DNA from: Siphonodentalium dalli
Taxonomy: Eukaryota; Mollusca; Scaphopoda; Gadilida; Siphonodentaliidae
Direction of reading: 5' to 3'
Assembly: GCA_032622095.1 (NCBI GenBank)
Contig: CP136069.1
Span: 12,172,036-12,236,035, forward strand
Length of the DNA: 64,000 nt
Below the pieces are notes generated by a model that was not told where the DNA came from, made no database searches, and saw only the letters and a list, made by a program, of their open reading frames with translations. Positions 57,525 to 64,000 of the stretch are shown here, in pieces. How positions within the stretch are numbered: position 1 is the stretch's first letter; each line of letters opens with the position of its first letter. Both the position numbers and the translations under genes were made by a program.

Positions 57525-57728
57525 GGTGGGCACTATGGCCCAGTACCCCCCAGACATGGGCACTATGGCCCAGTACCCCCCAGACATGGGCACTATGGCC
57601 CAGTACCCCCCCAGACATGGGCACTATAGTGCCCATGTCTGGGGGGGTACTGGGCCATAGTGCCCATGTCTGGGGGGTACTGGGCCATAGTGCCCATGTC
57701 TGGGGGGTACTGGGCCATAGTTCCCACC
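57525..57728. repeat. 204-bp near-perfect palindrome of six 30-bp units
   Basis: The left arm is three tandem copies of GGGCACTATGGCCCAGTACC..CCCCAGACAT (30-31 bp). The right arm is three copies inverted, meeting at GGGCACTATAGTGCCC (centre between 57626 and 57627). The outer ends GGTGGGCACTATGG and CCATAGTTCCCACC pair with one mismatch, the only one I find. There is no loop. It is G/C-rich in an AT-rich region and lies exactly between the truncated BEL element and the Polinton-like block. Confidence 0.95.
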
Positions 57729-58166
57729 CTGAGGATAGATGTTCCTGTCATTGATGTGACATTTCTGATCGAAAAAATGAAAATGGACTTAGACATTTTT
57801 TCATTACTAATTTAAAGTTTGTATAATTCTGACCAGAGATGACACATCGACACGAACAGAATCAAATGGTGGGGGTCCTACAGTGAAAACGATTTTGTTG
57901 AAATTTATCATTTTATTTTTCAAAAACAAGAACAAGAACAATGAACAATAATATATTATTATACATCAATAATATTAAAAAAGCACAATAATTTATGTAC
58001 AAAACAAGGTCTCAGATTTGAAGAAACTTAATTGAACATCCTACAACATCCTACGCTGAATCAATAACAAAAAGAGTCTATTTTGTGGAGTTGTTGACAC
58101 ATTCGTTGTTATCTGGTCGTCGTCTTTGCGTTGTATGTATATCAGCCGTCGATGTCCTGGTGAAGT
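57729..58166. other. Left flank of the Polinton/adintovirus block
   Basis: No coding. A minus-strand AATAAA (57912-57917) could serve the protease gene transcript. AACAAGAACAAGAACAATGAAC and ATAATATATTATTAT runs lie at 57925-57965. The terminal repeat of the element should be here or further left, but without its other end I cannot place it. Confidence 0.4.
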
Positions 58167-58640
58167 TTAATTCAACAGCAAATTTGCTTTTCTGTATAAT
58201 CGACCATAGTGCTTTCCAAACCATCGAACTATTGTTCTGTCATTCTTGAAGAAATCCCGAGAATTGAATAATATTTTCATCCTCTTTCCTTTCATCATGT
58301 GGTGGAGTGCGAATATACAATATAATCCACACACATTTGTCGCACGATGTTGATATCGTGTTGTATTCATAGTCCATGCTGATGAGTTCCTTTTTATGAA
58401 TGGTAACATATATCGTCTCGGTGGTGGTAGTCCAAATGAGTCGAAGTATACAGCTGATCTTCCCTTGAATAACATCAATGTCCAGTGTTCTCCTGGCTGA
58501 TCCGATGAGTGCGTGTTCACAATATATGCTTGAATATGCTGTGGTTTCTTCTCTGGTAACAGATCTCTAGCACAAACATGTGTGTTAAGTTTACACAACC
58601 AGGAATTGTCCAGAATATATTGAAGTTCAGCTGTCTGCAT
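58167..58640 (-). CDS. Adenain-like cysteine protease (Polinton PRO)
   Basis: 157 residues, the usual size for Polinton and adintovirus proteases. It would cleave virion precursor proteins during maturation. The catalytic set of the adenovirus-protease family is visible in order: His52 in PGEHWTLMLF, Asp67 in VYFDSFGLPP, a likely oxyanion Gln97, and Cys104 in NVCGLYC. It starts at ATG 58640, overlapping the end of the upstream gene by 14 bases. The stop is followed by a non-coding flank, so it is the last gene in the cluster. The frame is intact with all catalytic residues. The family call is firm; activity is inference. Confidence 0.88.
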   Translation of the reverse strand: MQTAELQYILDNSWLCKLNTHVCARDLLPEKKPQHIQAYIVNTHSSDQPGEHWTLMLFKGRSAVYFDSFGLPPPRRYMLPFIKRNSSAWTMNTTRYQHRATNVCGLYCIFALHHMMKGKRMKILFNSRDFFKNDRTIVRWFGKHYGRLYRKANLLLN

Positions 58641-59085
58641 CGTTGTAATTCTCTTTGACTCGCTGTGACCACATCAGAGTCCACTCTGCGTCGAATTTTT
58701 TGCGGTTGAGCTCCAAACTGTTTCTCAGATGATCCCACATGATGAATGCTTCGAACTTCTCCTTGATGTGTGGGTTTAACCATATCAGCTTCGGGACCCA
58801 TCTTTCCATAACATTGTATATGTTAAGTTTAATCAGCGCTAAGTCGATAAACTGGTTTGTCCAATCATCAGTTGTAGAGAACAAACACAGAACATGTTCA
58901 CGTTGACTAGGATGTTCTATTTTACATCATTCACAGTTTGCTGACACTTCCTTGCGAATAAGTTCTTGTAGTTCTTCAATCATAGCGTTGTTGAGTGTGT
59001 CCGAGATCAGGTTCCATCTCGGAGCAAAGTTTTGTGAACGTTGGTATTCTTCATAGTAGTTCCATAGCTGTGATGTGAAATCCAT
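58627..59085 (-). pseudogene. Conserved Polinton-associated Cys/His protein, broken by one TGA
   Basis: One minus-strand frame from ATG 59085, one base after the hexon-like gene's stop, to the stop at 58627 would be about 152 residues. It is interrupted once, by TGA at 58927-58929 after residue 52. The N-terminal piece (LWNYYEEYQRSQNFAPRWN) and the C-terminal piece (CKIEHPSQREHVLCL, then FIMWDHLRNSLELNRKKFD) stay in the same frame. The TGA sits inside a C-x-x-C...HPSQ..H..CL motif that I recall from small proteins of Polinton-like elements; that memory is not checked. The downstream part would begin at a non-ATG codon if used alone. Role unknown. It could be a point nonsense mutation, a sequencing error or, less likely, readthrough. 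Confidence 0.7.
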
Positions 59086-59086
59086 C

Positions 59087-60391
59087 CTAATAGTCAGTAA
59101 GCACTTCTCTCAAAGCTGTGATCTCTATTTCACTGTCGAATTCAGCATACACCAAAACGTTGACGGCTGTAGTGAGAGCTGTCAAGAACTGAAGCTCCAA
59201 ACGCAGGTTCCCTGTCTTTATAGGATGTAGATGTCCCTCGTCACTTCCTTGGTCCGGTGTCAAGTCGAAACCCCACAAACAATATCCATTCATATATTCT
59301 TTTAAATTAATGCCAATTGATTTGTTAACACCAAACATTCCTAAAGATTGATACAAAGATAAATATGATCTGAGACATTGTTTTGTTGCGAAGTTTGGTT
59401 CAAATGGACGGTTATGTATTGTATGACCGTCTTGACTAACTTCCAATTTATTCAAACTGAAATGTTTGAAGTGGAATGGATTGGTACCCAAATCTCCATT
59501 CATATCTTTATTTCCGACCAACGCAATAAAAATTCTCTTTGGTAATTGTCCTTGAAATAAGTGGTCTTCAATTTTTGATCTAAGTCCAGTACTAATTGTG
59601 AAAGTTTTTATTTCTACTCGTCTGATAGGTATTTTCATTTTTGACTGGACAATTTCTTGATTTAATTTATTTGAGACCGCTGGAAAGAGACTAACTGTTC
59701 TGACATGGAACACTGCTGATTCGAAAACAATTTGTCCATCCTCGGCGCCAATGAGGCAAAATTTTGATGGTGATCTGTTTAATCTGATACGAATTTCAAT
59801 TCCATTTGGTAAATATTTTTCTTGAAGAAACAGATCAGTGTGTAAGCGTCCACATAGTTCAACAATTTTACTACCACCGATCAAACTGTCTCTAGAAGTT
59901 AATCCAGCATTGCCACCACCTTTGGTATTCTCTTCAAATTGTTCTGCTGTATCGCCATACCACATTTCTAAATTTGCTAATTGATTATCTTTATATTCTG
60001 GAGAGTATCCCAACAGATTTTCGAAATATGCTCGGTATGGGTAAGTGTCAGAATTCGAAGTTATCAATTTGTTGTTCAAGTAAACATCGATACTGCTGAA
60101 CATGCTATGAAAGAAATTGTTAACAGGTGCTAATTCCGTACAAGCTAGCAAATTAGTTCCATCTTTTTTTGTAATTTTGAATTTCACATAAAGATAAGAT
60201 TGGTTAATATCTGTCCACTTTTCGGTTTGAGATGGTATGACAAACTCTATCGGAGCAGAATTATTCAGCGGTGCAATCGGATGATTTTCGATCCACTGCG
60301 ATTCTGACATTGTAGCCACCGTTGGTGGAACATGTGTTATATCAAGTTCCGATTTATTGCATTCGCATGATCCATTTACCATTTGTGCCAT
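59087..60391 (-). CDS. Hexon-like major capsid protein (F54H12.2-like)
   Basis: 434 residues. After a polar N-terminus come PIEFVIPSQTEKWTDINQSY and LYVKFKITKKDGT (about 47-78), then the family signature LAPVNNFFHSMFSSIDVYLN (87-106) and TYPYRAYFENLLGYS (116-130). This is the pattern of the proteins annotated as F54H12.2-like in invertebrate genomes, taken to be the double-jelly-roll capsid protein of Polintons and adintoviruses. A second half (PIRRVEIKTFTISTGLRSKI, then PKRIFIALVGNKDMNGDLGT) matches the second barrel, and the C-terminus ends in a beta-rich tail. No membrane segment. The start at ATG 60391 leaves 2 bases after the core-like gene. Intact. Assignment as major rather than minor capsid is inference from length and motif. 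Confidence 0.75.
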   Translation of the reverse strand: MAQMVNGSCECNKSELDITHVPPTVATMSESQWIENHPIAPLNNSAPIEFVIPSQTEKWTDINQSYLYVKFKITKKDGTNLLACTELAPVNNFFHSMFSSIDVYLNNKLITSNSDTYPYRAYFENLLGYSPEYKDNQLANLEMWYGDTAEQFEENTKGGGNAGLTSRDSLIGGSKIVELCGRLHTDLFLQEKYLPNGIEIRIRLNRSPSKFCLIGAEDGQIVFESAVFHVRTVSLFPAVSNKLNQEIVQSKMKIPIRRVEIKTFTISTGLRSKIEDHLFQGQLPKRIFIALVGNKDMNGDLGTNPFHFKHFSLNKLEVSQDGHTIHNRPFEPNFATKQCLRSYLSLYQSLGMFGVNKSIGINLKEYMNGYCLWGFDLTPDQGSDEGHLHPIKTGNLRLELQFLTALTTAVNVLVYAEFDSEIEITALREVLTDY

Positions 60392-60393
60392 GA

Positions 60394-60768
60394 TTAATCA
60401 AAAATATCAAGAGCTCGACTGCTAGGATGTTTTTTCGACTGACTTTTTCGGCGTTTGACAGCTGAATGATTCATTTTTGAATTCGCTACTCTTTTTCTAG
60501 GTTTTTGTCTCGAGTTCAAAATTTGATTTTTAGCTTGTGTGCCAAAAGATTTTAAAGCTTTTTTACCTTCAGACATCAACGCTTCTTTCGGACTTTTACC
60601 TTGATTAATAATTTCATCTGCAACACCAAAAGTGTGTTTTTTCGCAAGTTGTAAAGCTGTCCGACCAATCGGTTTTAGAAATGGTACAGCAGATCTCATA
60701 AGTGATTTGAAAATTGAACCAATACCGTTACCATATTGCCGTGGTACACCTCTATACACGGGGAACAT
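60394..60768 (-). CDS. Basic core / pX-like virion protein
   Basis: 124 residues, very basic. The N-terminal GNGIGSIFKSLMRSAVPFLK (about 14-33) is followed by KKHTFGVADEIINQGKSPKE, a phrase common to small adintovirus and Polinton proteins that resemble adenovirus core or membrane-lytic peptides. The C-terminal half is dominated by Arg/Lys (RQKPRKRVANSK, VKRRKSQSKKHP), suiting DNA binding in the particle or nuclear localisation. Four bases separate it from the penton-like gene upstream and two from the hexon-like gene downstream. Function is inferred from composition, motif and position. Confidence 0.65.
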   Translation of the reverse strand: MFPVYRGVPRQYGNGIGSIFKSLMRSAVPFLKPIGRTALQLAKKHTFGVADEIINQGKSPKEALMSEGKKALKSFGTQAKNQILNSRQKPRKRVANSKMNHSAVKRRKSQSKKHPSSRALDIFD

Positions 60769-60773
60769 TGTTT

Positions 60774-61625
60774 TTAGAACTCCTCTCGTTTTCTGAAATG
60801 CAGCTTCGCCAAAGACTTACCACCAATAAACTGAATTGATTCTCCTGTGTCGCCACTTATATTTACACTAATTTTGTCAAAGTATGACTTTGAAACTGGA
60901 ACATAATGTAAATTTAAAAATTCATGTTTTACATGTAATCCGTCGATATCTCTTTTAATTCTGAAAGAAACAACTCGTAAAATTTGTACTTCAACATTTC
61001 CAACAATTGTGAAATCGGCAATATCAGAATAAACAAACATTTGATTATGACCAACAAACAAATCTACACCAAACGGAAATCTACTATTTGAATAAAAATC
61101 TTCAGAAGCGTTTTCAGTTTTGTAACCCAACTTGTGCAAAAGACATTGTGGTAATTCAATTCCTAGTTTTGGGGTACTTAAACTCTTGCGAATAATTTTC
61201 ACACGTTTTGTAACTTTTGAGTACTTGATGTGAAATCCGTATTCGTTTTGCATTGCTTCTCCAAGTGTTTCATCAATTACATCTTGCATTGTATCAAGTA
61301 AATCTGTCGCAGAGGTATACGAACCTTCTCGTATCTGTATTTCAATTGCACGAACGCCATCAGGTCTCGTAAATATCTTTTCTTCAAAACTATTTTGAAG
61401 AACAGACAGTATTATTGCATCAGTTGTAATCAAATTGAATTTACACGAATCCCCTGTAACATTGTATGTTTCTGAAGGTGTTATCAGTTCGACTAATGCA
61501 ACTTCCCATTTTTCTTTATCAATTTGAATTGGTTTTGGTAATTGTACAGTAAAACAACATTGAGAATTGTTTGGATACATTACCATTGAACTGTCGCTCG
61601 GAATTGTAATGTAGAAAGAATTCAT
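60774..61625 (-). CDS. Penton-like minor capsid protein
   Basis: 283 residues beginning FYITIPSDSSMVMYPNNSQC and then FTVQLPKPI and KWEVALVELITPSETYNV (about 37-56). This start is shared by the single-jelly-roll minor capsid (penton) proteins of Polintons and adintoviruses, which typically open with a FY-TLPS...YP-N...F...LP.P......WEV.L.E..... pattern. The rest is beta-rich (YTSATDLLDTMQDV, YSDIADFTIVGNVEVQILRV) and ends KLHFRKREEF. The start codon overlaps the stop of the membrane protein gene in ATGA (61622-61625), the tight coupling expected in this compact cluster. Intact. Confidence 0.78.
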   Translation of the reverse strand: MNSFYITIPSDSSMVMYPNNSQCCFTVQLPKPIQIDKEKWEVALVELITPSETYNVTGDSCKFNLITTDAIILSVLQNSFEEKIFTRPDGVRAIEIQIREGSYTSATDLLDTMQDVIDETLGEAMQNEYGFHIKYSKVTKRVKIIRKSLSTPKLGIELPQCLLHKLGYKTENASEDFYSNSRFPFGVDLFVGHNQMFVYSDIADFTIVGNVEVQILRVVSFRIKRDIDGLHVKHEFLNLHYVPVSKSYFDKISVNISGDTGESIQFIGGKSLAKLHFRKREEF

Positions 61626-61885
61626 ACTTTCAAAATTTCTGTCGACTGATTTTTCAAATATTTCAAACGCGGTGTTGGTAAAATGTATCCCAAAGAACTA
61701 CTGAGTAAAATTAACCACAGTTCGTTATTTTCACTTTGTAAACTTAAATGAACAATTGCTGTAGCGATTATACCAACAATTATAATAATTTGTGTAAAAT
61801 ATGTTACTTGATTTTTTGCAATTTTTTCTCCACAGATTTGAAATTGTGATGGAGCATCCAGATCAACTGAACCATTTTGAGCCAT
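61622..61885 (-). CDS. Small two-pass membrane protein
   Basis: I choose ATG 61885 (MAQNGSVDLD), giving 87 residues; the longer upstream reading overlaps the integrase and looks unnatural. A hydrophobic segment at about 28-48 (IIIIVGIIATAIVHLSL) and a second at about 56-70 (LWLILLSSSLGYILP) are followed by PRLKYLKNQ, so the ends are likely on the same side of the membrane. Small proteins with two segments and an LG.ILP.P motif are common next to the penton-like gene in Polinton-type clusters. Role in virion or host membrane is unknown. It starts 10 bases after the integrase stop. Confidence 0.65.
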   Translation of the reverse strand: MAQNGSVDLDAPSQFQICGEKIAKNQVTYFTQIIIIVGIIATAIVHLSLQSENNELWLILLSSSLGYILPTPRLKYLKNQSTEILKV

Positions 61886-61895
61886 GTTAAAAGTT

Positions 61896-62990
61896 TTATA
61901 CCAAATTTGTGGCAGGAATCCAACTGTCAAATTTTTTAGGATAACCAGCCCAATGAACTTTAATTTCTCTAACTGATTTACCAGCAACTTTTCTTGAACG
62001 TTTACCAACAACTGATTCAATTTCGTAAACTTTATTATCTTTTATATGTTGAATTTCTTTACCATAAAATGATCCTGCGATGTTTTCACCATCTAAATCT
62101 ACTAATTTGTAAGTTAATGGTGTACTTTTACAAACTCTACTAATTTTGAAAATTTCTTTTGTCCAATTTGGAAGATATCCTTTATCGAAAGTTCTCTTTG
62201 TTTTATTTATTCTAACAAAATCTCCAACTTTCAAGATCTTATCTTTTTTCGTTTTTAACTTTCCATAAAGATTTCTGGATACTTCAATTTCATTTTCTCG
62301 AGTTACTAAAACTGGTGCCATCTTAATACTTCTATGAAAACTTTTGTTGTAAGAATTCACAAAATCGTGCAAAACATCATTGTATTTCAAAGTTTGATTA
62401 TGGGTAAAATATTTCCACATCTTTGTTTTCAATGTCCGTTGAAAACGTTCAACTATACTTGCTTTTGTCTCTGGATTCTCTGTTGTGAAAAAATGAATTT
62501 TCTTAGATTTCAAAAATTGTAAAAATAATTTATTTTTGAATTCTGAACCTTTGTCAGATTGAAATGAAACTGGTTTTCGTTTTGATGATTTGAGAATTTT
62601 CTGAAATGTTTTAACTAAAGTTTTACCAGTTTTATCTTTAATTTTTTCAACCCATGCAAATTTTGAGAACACATCAATAACACAAAGTAAATATCTGTAA
62701 TTGTCATTGTGCTTTTGCAAAGTTTGCAAATCTGCCAAATCAGCTTGCCACTGAATATCAATTCCTGCAACAATAGTTTTACGTCTGCGAAATTTCCGAA
62801 CAATTGGTTTGTGCAAAGTATATGTTTTTTGCCATTGTAACCATTTTTTAACATCTGAAAGTTTAATTTTGTTATTTGTTTCTTTCGCATTTTTAAAAAG
62901 TTGATTTGCTCCGCTGAAACCACCAACTTCTTTTGGATTGTAGTAAATTTCAGTTAGAAGTTTGTCAAATTTTATGTAAGTGGGGACCAT
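61896..62990 (-). CDS. Retroviral-type integrase with chromodomain
   Basis: 364 residues. An N-terminal region with no complete HHCC finger is followed by the catalytic core (about 75-235). Landmarks are GIDIQWQADLADLQTLQKHN with the first Asp (84 or 87), CVIDVFSKFAWVEKI, SFQSDKGSEF with Asp146, and TKASIVERFQRTLKTKMWKY with Glu181; 34 residues separate the last two. VGDFVRINKTKRTFDKGYLP (255-274) is an SH3-like C-terminal part. The last 44 residues (VYEIESVVGKRSRKVAGKSV, then IKVHWAGYPKKFDSWIPA) form a chromodomain. This is the Polinton c-integrase arrangement that inserts the element with 6-bp duplications. The frame is intact with all catalytic residues. The start ATG 62990 overlaps the upstream gene by 19 bases. 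Confidence 0.9.
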   Translation of the reverse strand: MVPTYIKFDKLLTEIYYNPKEVGGFSGANQLFKNAKETNNKIKLSDVKKWLQWQKTYTLHKPIVRKFRRRKTIVAGIDIQWQADLADLQTLQKHNDNYRYLLCVIDVFSKFAWVEKIKDKTGKTLVKTFQKILKSSKRKPVSFQSDKGSEFKNKLFLQFLKSKKIHFFTTENPETKASIVERFQRTLKTKMWKYFTHNQTLKYNDVLHDFVNSYNKSFHRSIKMAPVLVTRENEIEVSRNLYGKLKTKKDKILKVGDFVRINKTKRTFDKGYLPNWTKEIFKISRVCKSTPLTYKLVDLDGENIAGSFYGKEIQHIKDNKVYEIESVVGKRSRKVAGKSVREIKVHWAGYPKKFDSWIPATNLV

Positions 62991-63679
62991 CCTTTCAAAA
63001 TAGATTTTCTGGTTTCTGGTGTGAAAATATCAACTGAACGTTTTCTTGACTTGCCACTGCTAGGAGTTGCATGAGGTGTATGAAACTCATCACCAGTGTG
63101 ACCTTTTAAATGTCTTTGTATCCACAACCATCGATCCCTGTTACCTACATAATCTTGTGGTATATTAAGTTCCCCCAATCCACGTAGGAATGTTTCATAA
63201 CCAACTGGGTTAAAACCTTTTCGGTGACGAACAACATCGTTTATCAAATCAATTATATTTGATCCAGTAACTGTTTCTGTTCCATAAATTAATTGTCCAT
63301 GATCATCCCATCTAAGTTTAGGATTAGTCGACAACAATGTTAAAATTTGTTGTGCTTTACCACGAAATTTAGATGGAACACTTTCCAATATATGTTCACT
63401 CATGTTCCCAAAGTTTTCAGATAACTTTTGTTCAGGTAAACTGAATTTTGAATTTAAAGATTTTTGTGAAGTTTTCAATTTGTACAAATTTTCTCCAAAT
63501 AACTGTGACTTTTCTGATTCAGAAATATTTTTATCATAAACTGATTTCAATTCTTTGTAAGAATCTGAAACATTTGAAATTGCAGGACCAGGAGGTAATT
63601 GAGGTTTATTCATTTCTGACATTTTCCATTGTTTGAAATCTTCCAGCATTCTGAATGGTACAATAACCATTTTCTTCAT
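62972..63679 (-). CDS. Conserved Polinton/adintovirus protein, 235 aa, role unknown
   Basis: The first third is polar and probably disordered or helical (to about 95). The middle holds a block I recognise from Polinton-like ORFs in animals: KLRWDDHGQLIYGTETVTG, then SNIIDLINDVVRHRKGFNPV, then FLRGLGELNIPQDYVGN (about 121-180). The tail is basic (GKSRKRSVDIFTPETRKS) and may be a nuclear signal or DNA-binding part. No enzyme motif, signal peptide or membrane segment. It lies 20 bases after the GGF-tail gene and overlaps the integrase start, so probably is co-transcribed. Role unknown; a virion or replication accessory would suit its position. Confidence 0.65.
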   Translation of the reverse strand: MKKMVIVPFRMLEDFKQWKMSEMNKPQLPPGPAISNVSDSYKELKSVYDKNISESEKSQLFGENLYKLKTSQKSLNSKFSLPEQKLSENFGNMSEHILESVPSKFRGKAQQILTLLSTNPKLRWDDHGQLIYGTETVTGSNIIDLINDVVRHRKGFNPVGYETFLRGLGELNIPQDYVGNRDRWLWIQRHLKGHTGDEFHTPHATPSSGKSRKRSVDIFTPETRKSILKGWSPLT

Positions 63680-63699
63680 ATTTATTTGAGATTTAGTTT

Positions 63700-63996
63700 T
63701 TACAAAATATTTTTAACAACTGCACCTAATGTTTTGCTAATCAATGGAGCAAGAAATAATAATGGTAAAAAGCCACCTTTTTGATTCAAAATTTTCTTCT
63801 TTTGTTGCAAAGGTTTGTTCTTGTCTGCAAGATATCTGATATGTTTACGCTTCGAATGTAACTTGCGGTTCTGAGCTTCATTCAGTTTTACATTACCTTT
63901 TAAAAGATTTTGACAACATTCTGAAATGCAATCCATCACTTGTTTCGGAGCATCGTTGATCATTTTCTTTTTATATGCAGATGGAACTTTACTCAT
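63700..63996 (-). CDS. Small basic protein with hydrophobic GGF tail
   Basis: 98 residues from ATG 63996, four bases from the window edge, so a longer upstream form cannot be excluded. A Cys-containing helical start (VMDCISECCQNLLKGNVKLN) is followed by a basic middle (KLHSKRKHIRYL, LQQKKKILNQ) and a hydrophobic C-terminus, KGGFLPLLFLAPLISKTLG. Short proteins ending in a GGF.P.L tail sit beside the 235-aa family in Polinton-like clusters, in my recollection. The tail could insert in membranes or be a cleavage target of the adenain-like protease; both are guesses. Confidence 0.6.
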   Translation of the reverse strand: MSKVPSAYKKKMINDAPKQVMDCISECCQNLLKGNVKLNEAQNRKLHSKRKHIRYLADKNKPLQQKKKILNQKGGFLPLLFLAPLISKTLGAVVKNIL

Positions 63997-64000
63997 TGCA

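Larger units (their letters stand above)
58167..63996 (-). mobile_element. Polinton/adintovirus-type element, left part
   Basis: Nine minus-strand genes are packed with 2-20 base gaps or short overlaps: GGF-tail protein, 235-aa protein, integrase, membrane protein, penton-like, core-like, hexon-like, interrupted Cys/His protein, protease. Retroviral-type integrase, adenain-like protease and virion proteins together define Polintons (Mavericks) and their viral relatives, the adintoviruses. Protein-primed DNA polymerase B and the packaging ATPase are not in the window and would lie to the right. All frames but one are open, so the copy is young or under selection. Confidence 0.85.

Noticed and set aside
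57593-57796. 67-codon frame over the palindrome
   Set aside because: Reads the 30-bp repeat; no protein.
61886-62020. Longer start for the two-pass membrane protein
   Set aside because: Those codons overlap the chromodomain coding in another frame; ATG 61885 fits the family size.

Overview
This window looks like gene-poor, repeat-dense nuclear DNA from an animal, most likely a marine invertebrate. It is AT-rich, and I recognise no host gene exon with confidence. All recognisable protein coding belongs to mobile or virus-derived elements: CR1/Rex-like LINEs, BEL/Pao LTR-retrotransposon pieces, hAT and MULE DNA-transposon remnants, and one compact Polinton/adintovirus-type block. TACATGTA is strikingly over-represented in the first 2.4 kb. 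A mollusc or related lophotrochozoan is my best guess, but that is inference.

Layout. 1-9.4 kb: no gene; a 218-bp duplication, a 44-bp minisatellite, fold-back elements and a ~120-bp tandem array. 9.4-12.2 kb: a 2.8-kb TTAA-flanked inverted-repeat element built of tandem repeats. 12.2-21.6 kb: hairpins, short arrays and dispersed repeats. 21.7-31.6 kb: nested mobile DNA. A CR1-like LINE on the minus strand is split by a 4.88-kb element (25925-30802) with TG...CA ends, ~1.7-kb terminal inverted repeats and a 6-bp target duplication. The arms carry iterons and paired TATA boxes, and the middle holds one ORF of unknown function. Extra copies of that ORF unit lie at 22.9-24.4 kb within a tandem duplication. 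33.8-37.6 kb: MULE and LINE fragments. 35.2-39.7 kb: a ~180-bp satellite. 40.4 kb: a BEL gag scrap. 44.2-45.4 kb: another LINE 3' half. 46.6-50.0 kb: a decayed hAT transposon in two opposed pieces. 55.5-57.5 kb: BEL/Pao gag-protease, broken. 57.5-57.7 kb: a 204-bp near-perfect palindrome. 58.2-64.0 kb: nine closely packed minus-strand genes of a Polinton/adintovirus.

The Polinton/adintovirus block encodes, in transcription order, a small GGF-tailed protein, a conserved 235-aa protein, a DDE integrase with chromodomain, a two-pass membrane protein, a penton-like minor capsid protein, a basic core-like protein, a hexon-like capsid protein, an interrupted Cys/His-motif protein and an adenain-like protease. 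Together these form an integration and virion-morphogenesis module. DNA polymerase and packaging ATPase are not in the window and would have to lie to the right. Apart from one in-frame TGA the block looks fresh, unlike the decayed elements around it.
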